A stretch of DNA of 12,900 nucleotides from an uncultured Kiritimatiellota bacterium (lineage in GTDB: Bacteria > Verrucomicrobiota > Kiritimatiellia > RFP12 > UBA1067): positions 1-12,900 of the forward strand of contig CAKULR010000029.1 of NCBI GenBank assembly GCA_934667295.1, in the 5' to 3' direction. This document shows, in pieces, positions 1 to 6,120 of this stretch. Each line of letters begins with the position of its first letter. Position 1 is the first letter of the stretch. A program made the position numbers and the translations under genes. The notes below the pieces were generated by a model. The model was given only the letters and a program-made list of their open reading frames with translations. It searched no databases and was not told where the DNA came from.

Positions 1-1614
1 GAGTACGAGCGCGCGGGTAACGGGCACCTCGCCCTCGAAGCCTACGACCCGAAGCCCGACAGCGACGCCGAGGAGTGGGCGCAGCGCTACGGCGTGGAGC
101 CGCAGAACGTCAACCCGTTCGGCCAGCCGGTCTACTTCGGCCTCGTCGCCGTGTGCGGCGACCGCGAGGAGACGCTGGCGCGGCTGAGCCCGCGCGCCGA
201 GTCCACGCTGGAGTACGACAACACGCGCCGCGTCACGCGCGTCGCGTGGCCGGAGCGCCCCGTCATCGGCGTGATGACCTCCATCCCCGGCGTGTTCGGG
301 CAGCCGCCGAACCCGATGATGCAGATGCAGCGCCGGCAGCAGCCGCAGGGCTGGGCCGCGTTCACGGAGCTCAAGAAGGACTACGACGTGCGCGAGATCC
401 CGCCCACCGCCGAGTCCATCGACGACGACGTGAAGGCGCTCGTCGTGCTCCACGCGAAGGACCTCAACGAGAAGACGCTCTTCGCGATCGACCAGTTCGT
501 CATCCGGGGCGGCCGCCTCATCGCGTGCGTCGACCCGTTCAGCGTGATGGACATGCTCGCGCAGCGCCAGCAGCAGAACCCGATGATGATGCAGATGGGC
601 GGTCAGGACGGCCCCTCCACGCTCGGCAAGCTCTTCGACGCCTGGGGCGTGACCTTCGACACCTCGAAGGTCGTCGCCGACCTCGCCGCCGCCACGAAGC
701 TCAACACGGGCAACGGGCGCGCCGAGGAGAACCCGGCGTTCCTCTCGCTCGGCGCGAAGAACATGGCGAAGGGCGACCTCCTCGTCGCCGGCCTCACGCA
801 GGTGATGTTCCCGTTCGCGGGCAGCTTCTCCTTCGCGAAGAAGGACGGCCTCTCGTTCGAGCCGCTTGTGCTGAGCTCGGCCCAGGACGCCTGCCTCGTC
901 GACCGCCAGAGCGCGCAGTTCGGCATGGGCGCGATGCGCAAGGAGCTGAAGCCGAGCGGCGCGCAGTACACGCTCGCGGCGCGCCTCTCCGGCACCTTCA
1001 GGACCGCGTTCCCGAAGGGACCCGACTATGTGGAGGGTTCCACGAACGCCGTTCCCAAGGTGACGGCCGAGGGGAAGGGCAGCGTCGTCCTCTTCGGCGA
1101 CTCGGACTTCCTGGCGGACGACTTCTGTGTGCAGGTGATGAACACGATCTTCGGGCCGATCGCCCAGCCCGTCAACGACAACCTCGTCCTCTTCTCGAAC
1201 GTCATCGAGCAGTACGCCGGACGCGAGGAGCTGATCGGCGTGCGCTCGCGCGGCCCGTCGAACCGCCCGTTCGCGAAGGTGGACGCGCTGGAGGCGAAGG
1301 CGATGGCGAAGTGGCAGGCGAAGCAGGAGGCGTTCGAGCAGGAGCTTGAGCAGACCCAGCAGCGCCTCATGGCCCTCCAGAAGCAGAAGACGGGCAACGA
1401 ACGCCTCATCCTCTCCAAGGAGCAGCAGGAGGAAATCGCCAAGCTGCGCAAGGCCCAGGCCGACACCCGCCGCCAGCTCAAGAACGTGCGCAAGGAGCTG
1501 ACGGGCGACATCGACCGCCTCGGCCTCACGCTGAAGGTGGTCAACATCTGCCTCGTGCCGCTCCTCGTCGTCCTCTTCGGCATCCTCCACGGGCTCAGGC
1601 GCCGGAAACGCTAA
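1..1614 (+). CDS. GldG-family ABC transporter auxiliary protein, 5'-truncated by window
   Basis: This is the C-terminal 537 residues of a GldG-like protein (ABC_transp_aux family), the extracytoplasmic partner of GldA/GldF-type ABC-2 transporters. The frame is open from base 1, so the true start lies upstream; the GTG at 94 is internal. The opening residues (YDPKPDSDAEEWAQRYG, then FGLVAV) match the usual GldG pattern. An Asp-containing stretch, GGRLIACVDPFSVMDM, follows at about nt 508-555. Nt 1285-1515 encode a Gln/Glu/Lys-rich helix, very probably a coiled coil, followed by one membrane segment (nt 1534-1590) and a basic RRRKR tail, which gives a C-terminal anchor. Two Met/Gln-rich stretches (316-348 and 562-606) are unusual insertions. 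The DUF4340 gene after it is the standard partner. The substrate is unknown, and motility should not be assumed from the name. Confidence 0.85.
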   Translation, partial: EYERAGNGHLALEAYDPKPDSDAEEWAQRYGVEPQNVNPFGQPVYFGLVAVCGDREETLARLSPRAESTLEYDNTRRVTRVAWPERPVIGVMTSIPGVFGQPPNPMMQMQRRQQPQGWAAFTELKKDYDVREIPPTAESIDDDVKALVVLHAKDLNEKTLFAIDQFVIRGGRLIACVDPFSVMDMLAQRQQQNPMMMQMGGQDGPSTLGKLFDAWGVTFDTSKVVADLAAATKLNTGNGRAEENPAFLSLGAKNMAKGDLLVAGLTQVMFPFAGSFSFAKKDGLSFEPLVLSSAQDACLVDRQSAQFGMGAMRKELKPSGAQYTLAARLSGTFRTAFPKGPDYVEGSTNAVPKVTAEGKGSVVLFGDSDFLADDFCVQVMNTIFGPIAQPVNDNLVLFSNVIEQYAGREELIGVRSRGPSNRPFAKVDALEAKAMAKWQAKQEAFEQELEQTQQRLMALQKQKTGNERLILSKEQQEEIAKLRKAQADTRRQLKNVRKELTGDIDRLGLTLKVVNICLVPLLVVLFGILHGLRRRKR

Positions 1615-1635
1615 GAAGATTAAGCCGCTGCGCTT

Positions 1636-1683
1636 TAAGTGGTTAAGCAGTTAAGTGATTAAGTGGTTAAGCGCTTGAAGCGC
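1636..1683. repeat. Octamer tandem repeat, unit TAAGTGGT
   Basis: Five 8-bp units starting at 1636, 1644, 1652, 1660 and 1668 read TAAGTGGT, TAAGCAGT, TAAGTGAT, TAAGTGGT and TAAGCGCT. A sixth, decayed unit, TGAAGCGC, starts at 1676. A further TAAG at 1621 lies 15 nt before the first unit. The array fills most of the 111-nt gap between the gldG-like and DUF4340 genes. It is AT-rich in a GC-rich setting, and every unit of the main array begins TAAG. The last two units form the palindrome GCGCTTGAAGCGC. No function can be read from the sequence; a binding-site array or a slippage product are both possible. Confidence 0.8.
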
Positions 1684-1725
1684 GGCAACGGTAACATTGT
1701 TCAATTCATTCTTGAAGGTTGACAC

Positions 1726-2805
1726 ATGACAAGCAAGAATCTCGTAGTTCTCTCTGCGGTGGCCGTCGTGCTCGGCGGCGTCGCGTACTGGACGACGGCG
1801 GGCAAGAAGATGAAGACGCCCTCCGTCGTGGGCAAGGCCATCCTCCCCGCGTTCGAGGTCTCGGACGTCGCGCGCGTCGAGATCGGCGGCGCGAAGAAGG
1901 TCGCGCTCGCGGCGACGGACGCGGGCTGGACGGTCGAGACGCTGTTCGGCTATCCGGCGGACGTGGCGCAGCTCCGCGAGAACCTGCTCAAGCTGCAGGA
2001 TCTCAAGGTCGGCCAGCTCGCGACGGGCAAGGCGATCACGTCCCCGACAGTCGTCGCGCTCAAGGACGCGAAGGGCAAGGACCTCGCCTCGGTTTCGCTC
2101 GGCGACACGCACGCCTCGAAGCCCAGGGGGCAGATGGCGCAGTTTGGCGGCGGCGGCTACCCCGACGGCCGCTACGTGCTGTTCGACGGCAAGACGCCGG
2201 TCCTCGTGAAGGACGCGCTGGAGGCGTTCGACGGCGATCCGAAGAAGTGGATCGACACGCGCATCTGCGCGGTCACGGCGTCCGACGTCGCCGCCGTCAC
2301 CTACGCGAAGGGCAAGGAGACGGTGAAGCTGACGCGCAAGGACGGCAAGTGGGAACTCGCGGGCCTGGGTCCGAAGGAGGAGCTGGACACCTCCAAGACC
2401 TATTCGCTCGACTCCGCGCTCAGCTACCTCGACCTGACGGGCGTCGCCGATCCCAAGCTCACGGAGGCCGAGCTCGGCTTCGCGACGGGCGCCGTCTACA
2501 CGGCCACGCTGAAGAACGGCACGGTCTACACGGCGAAGACGGGCGGCACCGCGACCGGTTCCGACCGCTGGCTGAAGGTGAGCGCCGCGTTCACGCCCGT
2601 TGGCACGAACGCCACGGAGAACGCGAAGCTCGAACAGGCCGTGAAGGACTTCAACGCGAAGGCCGGCAAGTGGACCTACTCCGTCAGCTCCTACAGCGCG
2701 GACAACTTCGCGAAGGCCCGCAAGGACCTCGTGAAGGCCAAGGAGGAGCCGAAGAAGGACGACGCCAAGAAGGACGAACCGAAGAAGTCCCCCGCGAAGA
2801 AATAG
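1726..2805 (+). CDS. DUF4340 domain protein, membrane-anchored
   Basis: This 359-residue protein has one N-terminal membrane segment (residues about 5-23), a large extracytoplasmic part and a Lys/Glu/Asp-rich tail from about residue 337. The phrase GWTVETLFGYPADVAQLRENLLKLQDLK at about residues 69-96 is the DUF4340 hallmark (W.V, then YPAD, then L..LK). The ATG at 1726 is preceded by GAAGG (1714-1718) at 7-nt spacing. DUF4340 genes regularly follow gldG-like genes, as here, so this is probably a partner of the same ABC-2 complex on the outer face of the inner membrane. The biochemical role is unknown. The 111-nt gap with its octamer array is wide for such a pair, so the gene may have its own promoter, though no TGnTATAAT box is visible in the gap. 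Confidence 0.82.
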   Translation: MTSKNLVVLSAVAVVLGGVAYWTTAGKKMKTPSVVGKAILPAFEVSDVARVEIGGAKKVALAATDAGWTVETLFGYPADVAQLRENLLKLQDLKVGQLATGKAITSPTVVALKDAKGKDLASVSLGDTHASKPRGQMAQFGGGGYPDGRYVLFDGKTPVLVKDALEAFDGDPKKWIDTRICAVTASDVAAVTYAKGKETVKLTRKDGKWELAGLGPKEELDTSKTYSLDSALSYLDLTGVADPKLTEAELGFATGAVYTATLKNGTVYTAKTGGTATGSDRWLKVSAAFTPVGTNATENAKLEQAVKDFNAKAGKWTYSVSSYSADNFAKARKDLVKAKEEPKKDDAKKDEPKKSPAKK

Positions 2806-2820
2806 CGGGCAGGCACACAG

Positions 2821-2847
2821 GGAAGACACGTAGGAGCGTCCCTCCCG
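2821..2847 (+). repeat. Degenerate copy of the CTCCCG stem-loop repeat
   Basis: GCGTCC (2836-2841) followed by CTCCCG (2842-2847) is the right half of the repeat family described at 2945-2970. The left half is damaged: GGA (2821-2823) and CG (2829-2830) can still pair with TCC and CG on the other side, but AGACA is looped out between them. The 12 bases at 2836-2847 are also the exact reverse complement of 2874-2885, giving a 12-bp stem over a 26-nt loop with the next copy. Confidence 0.6.
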
Positions 2848-2873
2848 ACCAGCGGCCGTCCTGCGCCGCGCAA

Positions 2874-2899
2874 CGGGAGGGACGCAATTCATTGCGTCC
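2874..2899 (-). repeat. CTCCCG stem-loop repeat, copy on - strand
   Basis: On the - strand this reads GGACGC, 8 nt, GCGTCC, CTCCCG. On the + strand the tail comes first, CGGGAG (2874-2879), then the 6-bp stem 2880-2885 / 2894-2899. The inner bases pair too, so 2880-2899 is a perfect 9-bp inverted repeat around a 2-nt centre. It lies in the gap between the DUF4340 gene and the argF-like gene. Confidence 0.8.
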
Positions 2900-2903
2900 G
2901 CCG

Positions 2904-2957
2904 TCCCCGGTCGCAACAAGTCCCCCGGTCGCAACAAGTCCCCCGGTCGCAACAAGT
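2904..2957 (+). repeat. 18-bp direct repeat, three units
   Basis: Three head-to-tail units, CCCCCGGTCGCAACAAGT, lie at 2904-2921 (first base T), 2922-2939 and 2940-2957, with no spacers between them. Each unit contains GGTCGC plus AACAAGT, the left half of the stem-loop copy at 2945-2970. The array therefore looks like a local amplification of half a repeat, with only the third unit continuing into a full hairpin. Confidence 0.9.
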
Positions 2958-2970
2958 TGCGACCCTCCCG
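2945..2970 (+). repeat. CTCCCG stem-loop repeat, copy on + strand
   Basis: GGTCGC (2945-2950), an 8-nt middle AACAAGTT and GCGACC (2959-2964) form the stem-loop; CTCCCG (2965-2970) is the tail. The middle also pairs at its ends, so 2945-2964 is a 9-bp inverted repeat around AA. Compared with the copies at 2874 and 12788, the A-T pair of the stem is swapped to T-A, keeping the stem intact. Confidence 0.85.
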
Positions 2971-2994
2971 GGAGGGTCGCGTTCCTGCGCGACC
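2969..2994 (-). repeat. CTCCCG stem-loop repeat, convergent copy on - strand
   Basis: CGGGAG (2969-2974), GGTCGC (2975-2980), 8 nt, GCGACC (2989-2994). This copy faces the one at 2945-2970 and shares its last two tail bases, so the two tails fuse into a perfect 22-bp palindrome at 2959-2980. The stem extends to 7 bp (GGTCGCG with CGCGACC) around TTCCTG. The head-to-head layout resembles the BIME arrangement of enterobacterial REP elements. Confidence 0.85.
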
Positions 2995-3000
2995 GCCGTG

Positions 3001-3025
3001 TTGGCGCGCGCCCGTCGCGCGCCGA
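3001..3025 (+). terminator. GC hairpin before the argF-like promoter, possible terminator
   Basis: GGCGCGCG (3003-3010) pairs perfectly with CGCGCGCC (3016-3023) over a 5-nt loop. T3002-G3024 and T3001-A3025 add a wobble and a pair. Downstream is CCGCATTTATGG, so the T-run is poor. It could end transcripts of the gldG-like/DUF4340 genes or simply be part of the repeat cluster. Confidence 0.35.
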
Positions 3026-3034
3026 CCGCATTTA

Positions 3035-3043
3035 TGGTACAAT
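3035..3043 (+). promoter_or_regulatory. Extended -10 promoter of the carbamoyltransferase operon
   Basis: TGGTACAAT: TG at 3035-3036, one base, then the hexamer TACAAT (3038-3043). No TTGACA-like hexamer lies 16-18 nt upstream, where the sequence is CG-only. A start about 7 nt after the hexamer would fall at 3050-3051, giving a leader of about 25 nt that contains the ribosome site AAAGG (3065-3069). The same TGnTANNAT form recurs at 7574, 8296 and 8935. Confidence 0.7.
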
Positions 3044-3075
3044 ACGCACCATGTTTCCTGTAAGAAAGGTCAACG

Positions 3076-4080
3076 ATGCTCACCTGGATGCCTGAACTGA
3101 AGGGCCGTTCGCTTATGCGGATGACCTCCTTCACCGATGAAGAGATGATGAACCTGATCGACCTCGCGGCGCAGCTGAAGGCGCGGCGCAGGGCGGGCGT
3201 GCGCGGCGATCTGCTCCACCGCAAGAACATCGCGCTCATTTTCGAGAAGTCGTCCACGCGCACGCGCAACTCGTCCATCATCGCCGCGCGCGACGAGGGC
3301 GGCGGCGCCGAGTACCTGACGCGCCCCGACATCCACTTCGGCAAGAAGGAGAGCGTGAAGGACACGGCGCGCGTCCTGGGGCGCATCTACGACGGCATCC
3401 TCTTCCGGGGCTTCAGCCAGAAGACGGTGGAGGAGCTGGCGAAGTGGTCGGGCGTCCCCGTGTGGAACGGCCTCACGGACGACTACCACCCCACGCAGAT
3501 CTTCGCGGACCTCCTGACGGTGAAGGAGACGTTCGGCTCGCTCAAGGACTGCACGGTCGCCTACGTGGGCGACGGACGCAACAACGTCGCGAACTCCCTC
3601 ATGATGGGCTGCGCGAAGGCGGGCGTGCGGTACGTCTGCTGCACGCCGCGCGAACTGTGGCCGGACGAGCAGGTGCTGGCCGAGGCCGAGGCGGTCGCGA
3701 CGCGCAACGGCGTCGACATCCGCGTCTTCGACGATCCCGTGAAGGGCGTGCGGGGCGCGAACGTCCTCTACACCGACGTCTGGGTCTCGATGGGCGAGGA
3801 GGCGAAGACCGCCGAGCGCATCAGGATGCTGCGCCCCTACCAGATCAACATGGACCTCATGCGCGCGACGGGCAACCTCGACGGCCGGCTCATGTTCCTC
3901 CACTGCCTCCCCGCCTTCCACGACTTCAACACCGAGGTCACGAAGGAGACGGGGGCCCTGGAGGTGACGGACGAGGTGTTCGAGTCGAAGTACTCCAAGG
4001 TCTTCGACGAGAGCGAGAACCGCATGCACACGATCAAGGCGCTCTTCGTCTCGGCCCTCGCCGACCCGGAGAAGCAGTAA
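3076..4080 (+). CDS. argF: Ornithine carbamoyltransferase
   Basis: The 334-residue cytoplasmic enzyme joins carbamoyl phosphate and ornithine to give citrulline. Family motifs are in order: SSTRTR (59-64, carbamoyl-phosphate site), KKESVKDTARVLGR (90-103), RGF (111-113), HPTQ (138-141), DVWVSMGEE (234-242, ornithine loop), HCLP (276-279, catalytic Cys) and ENRMHTIKA (314-322). Length and motifs fit the E. coli-type ArgF/catabolic ArcB branch. With no arcA or arcC nearby and pyrB next door, the anabolic role is more likely, but the sequence alone does not exclude ArcB. The ATG at 3076 has AAAGG at 6-nt spacing. An out-of-frame 14-codon ORF (3051-3095) overlaps the start. It is the first gene of a probable four-gene operon. 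Confidence 0.93.
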   Translation: MLTWMPELKGRSLMRMTSFTDEEMMNLIDLAAQLKARRRAGVRGDLLHRKNIALIFEKSSTRTRNSSIIAARDEGGGAEYLTRPDIHFGKKESVKDTARVLGRIYDGILFRGFSQKTVEELAKWSGVPVWNGLTDDYHPTQIFADLLTVKETFGSLKDCTVAYVGDGRNNVANSLMMGCAKAGVRYVCCTPRELWPDEQVLAEAEAVATRNGVDIRVFDDPVKGVRGANVLYTDVWVSMGEEAKTAERIRMLRPYQINMDLMRATGNLDGRLMFLHCLPAFHDFNTEVTKETGALEVTDEVFESKYSKVFDESENRMHTIKALFVSALADPEKQ

Positions 4081-4093
4081 GCAGATAGGCGAA

Positions 4094-4099
4094 AGGAGG
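4094..4099 (+). promoter_or_regulatory. Strong ribosome binding site of pyrB
   Basis: A full AGGAGG sits 6 nt before the ATG at 4106 in the 25-nt gap after argF. It is the strongest Shine-Dalgarno sequence in the window and fixes the pyrB start. Confidence 0.85.
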
Positions 4100-4105
4100 A
4101 CGGAC

Positions 4106-5185
4106 ATGGCGCGGTTGACGGAAATCGGCTGGGAGGCGTTCAGGGATCTGCCGCTGGAGGCGAAGCGGCCCTATCTCGCGCATCCCGACACCACCCCGGA
4201 GACGCCCTACCACACGCTCATCGCGCAGCAGTTCGACCGGCCGCTCCTCGAACGCCTCGCCGCGCTCGCGAACCGCATCCGCTTCATGGCGAAGTCGAAG
4301 GAGGGCGCGCTCTACCTCAAGAGCCTCCTGCCGCACAGGCGCGCGATGCTCTACTTCTCGCAGCCGAGCTCGCGCACGTTCCTCTCGCACCTGAACGCCT
4401 GCCAGATCCTCGGCCTCACGACGAGTTCCGTGCGCGATCAGAGCACGAGTTCCGAGGCGAAGGGCGAGTCGAAGACGGACACGATCCGCACGTTCTCCTC
4501 CTACGTGGACATGATCATCATGCGCTGCCCCGAAAAGGGCCTCGCCGAGCAGATGGCGTGGGAGCTCTCGAACACGGACCGTCCGATTCCGATCATCAAC
4601 GCGGGCTCGGGCAAGGACCAGCACCCGACCCAGGCCCTCCTCGACGTCTACACCCTCCTCCGCTCGTTCGAGACGAAGGGCGGGCTCGCGAACCGCACCG
4701 TGACGTTCTGCGGCGACCTCCTGCGCGGCCGCACGGTGCGCTCGCTCAGCTATCTGCTCACGAACTTCCCGCACGTCCGCCAGGTGTTCGTGGCGCCACC
4801 CCAGCTGCAGGTCCCCGCCGACGTGCTGGAGATCCTGAAGGCGAAGGGCATCGAGTACGCCGTCTCGGACAACCTGCGCGAGGCCGTCTCGCTCTCCGAC
4901 GCCGTCTACATGACGCGCATCCAGGACGAGTGGGACACCGCCCAGGGCGAGAGCGCGCGCATCGACACCTCCCGCTTCAAGTTCGGCGCCGAGGAGCTGA
5001 AGCTGCTGCCGAAGGACGGCATCATCATGCACCCCCTGCCCCGCCGCGACGAGATCGCCCCCTGCTGCGACCGCGACCCGCGCGCGATGTACTGGCGGCA
5101 GATGCGCAACGGCATGTGGATCCGCTCCGCGCTCATCGCGATGACGTTCGGGTTCGAGCGCCAGATCATGTGCTTCGGGGCGTGA
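4106..5185 (+). CDS. pyrB: Aspartate carbamoyltransferase catalytic chain
   Basis: This 359-residue enzyme makes N-carbamoyl-aspartate from carbamoyl phosphate and aspartate, the first committed step of pyrimidine synthesis. Visible active-site elements are PSSRT (87-91) in place of the usual PSTRT, AKGESKTDT (118-126, the 80s loop with its Lys), HPTQ (173-176), GRTVRSL (208-214), TRIQDEW (270-276) and HPLPR (309-313). It is longer than the E. coli chain (about 310 residues), with an N-terminal extension of roughly 40 residues and a longer C-terminal end. The Thr-to-Ser change in the carbamoyl-phosphate loop is conservative. No pyrI regulatory gene is in view. It follows argF by 25 nt, and its stop TGA overlaps a possible GTG start of the next gene, so co-transcription is very likely. 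Confidence 0.92.
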   Translation: MARLTEIGWEAFRDLPLEAKRPYLAHPDTTPETPYHTLIAQQFDRPLLERLAALANRIRFMAKSKEGALYLKSLLPHRRAMLYFSQPSSRTFLSHLNACQILGLTTSSVRDQSTSSEAKGESKTDTIRTFSSYVDMIIMRCPEKGLAEQMAWELSNTDRPIPIINAGSGKDQHPTQALLDVYTLLRSFETKGGLANRTVTFCGDLLRGRTVRSLSYLLTNFPHVRQVFVAPPQLQVPADVLEILKAKGIEYAVSDNLREAVSLSDAVYMTRIQDEWDTAQGESARIDTSRFKFGAEELKLLPKDGIIMHPLPRRDEIAPCCDRDPRAMYWRQMRNGMWIRSALIAMTFGFERQIMCFGA

Positions 5186-5187
5186 GC

Positions 5188-6117
5188 ATGAAGGGCGCGG
5201 CGACAGTTCGCCGGGAGGCTGCGGCCGCCCTGCGCATGAAGGGCGGCTGGGGTGCCTCGGTTGGGTGCTGGGCGATCTGGATTCTGCTGGATTCGCTGGT
5301 GGGCAAGGTGCCCGCCTTTTTCGCGCAGCAGCCCCTGGTGCTTGCCTTTCTTATCGTTCCGCTTCTCTACTATTTCCGTTTCGCGAAGGTCTACGGCACG
5401 ACGGCGCTCGCGGTTGCGGTCATGCGCGGGGGGCCGACGGTCCGCTATGCCTTCGCCGGGTTCGGACGCGGCTGGCGTGCGGTCATGGTCCATTTCTGGG
5501 TCGTGTGGCGTCTGTTGCCGGCGATGCTGCCGGGACTCGTGGCGTTCCTGGGCGTCGGGATCTGGCAGCTTGTCGGGGCCGCCTGGACGGCGAAGGGGGA
5601 AGCCTCGCCGTCCGCGCCGCTCGCCTACGGCCTGCTGCTGGCGTGCCTGGTGCTGCTGGTGGTGCCGACGCTCGTGGCCTGGTACCGCTACCGGCTCGCC
5701 TATGCGGTCCTCGTGGACCATCCGGACGGATCCGGGCGCGCGGTCGTCGATGAGGCGCGCCGCCTGATGGCGGGAAGCCATCGGACGATGCTGCTGGTCG
5801 ATCTCGGCTTCATCGGCATGGCCGCCGTCGTCTATCTGCCCGGCCTCTATTTCCTCGTCGACGGGATCCGCCAGGTCGATTGGACGCCGATGGCGGAATC
5901 GGTACGGACGGCGGCTGCGGCGGGCGGACAGGACGCCGTTCAGTCCGTTGCGACGGCGTTGGCTCCGCTGGCCAAGGGCATTCTGGCCCTGTCGGTCTCC
6001 GGGCTTTGCTTTTCGCTTTGGATCCAGCCCTACTGGACGACGGCGCTCGCCGCCTTCTACGAAGATCTGCTGGACCGCGCCGAGACCTCTGAACCCACAC
6101 CTCCGGAAAACACCTAG
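5188..6117 (+). CDS. DUF975 family integral membrane protein
   Basis: This is a 309-residue protein with about six hydrophobic segments (roughly residues 24-38, 48-64, 100-130, 146-166, 200-224 and 265-282). The C-terminal half fits DUF975: RYRLAYAVLVDHPD (167-180), EARRLMAGSHRTMLLVDLGFIG (189-210) and PYWTTALAAFYEDL (281-294). DUF975 proteins are bacterial membrane proteins of unknown function. The ATG at 5188 has GGGG 7 nt upstream and is preferred. A GTG at 5182 overlapping the pyrB stop would add two residues but has no ribosome site at a usable distance. Tight spacing on both sides (2 and 3 nt) places it in the argF-pyrB operon, but the sequence shows no functional link to carbamoyl-phosphate metabolism. 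Confidence 0.8.
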   Translation: MKGAATVRREAAAALRMKGGWGASVGCWAIWILLDSLVGKVPAFFAQQPLVLAFLIVPLLYYFRFAKVYGTTALAVAVMRGGPTVRYAFAGFGRGWRAVMVHFWVVWRLLPAMLPGLVAFLGVGIWQLVGAAWTAKGEASPSAPLAYGLLLACLVLLVVPTLVAWYRYRLAYAVLVDHPDGSGRAVVDEARRLMAGSHRTMLLVDLGFIGMAAVVYLPGLYFLVDGIRQVDWTPMAESVRTAAAAGGQDAVQSVATALAPLAKGILALSVSGLCFSLWIQPYWTTALAAFYEDLLDRAETSEPTPPENT

Positions 6118-6120
6118 CAC

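Noticed and set aside
2904..2957. CRISPR array
   Set aside because: The three 18-bp units abut with no spacers and no cas genes are in view.
3044..3075. Riboswitch or PyrR-type leader before argF
   Set aside because: The predicted leader is only about 25 nt, too short for a riboswitch or a PyrR attenuator.
1651..4107. Long - strand frames opposite the DUF4340 gene and argF (1651-3042, 3070-4107)
   Set aside because: They mirror well-supported genes and show only low-complexity Arg/Leu/Val-rich sequence.
5182..5184. GTG start for the DUF975 protein overlapping the pyrB stop
   Set aside because: The nearest G-rich site (5177-5180) would be only 1 nt away; the ATG at 5188 has it at 7 nt.
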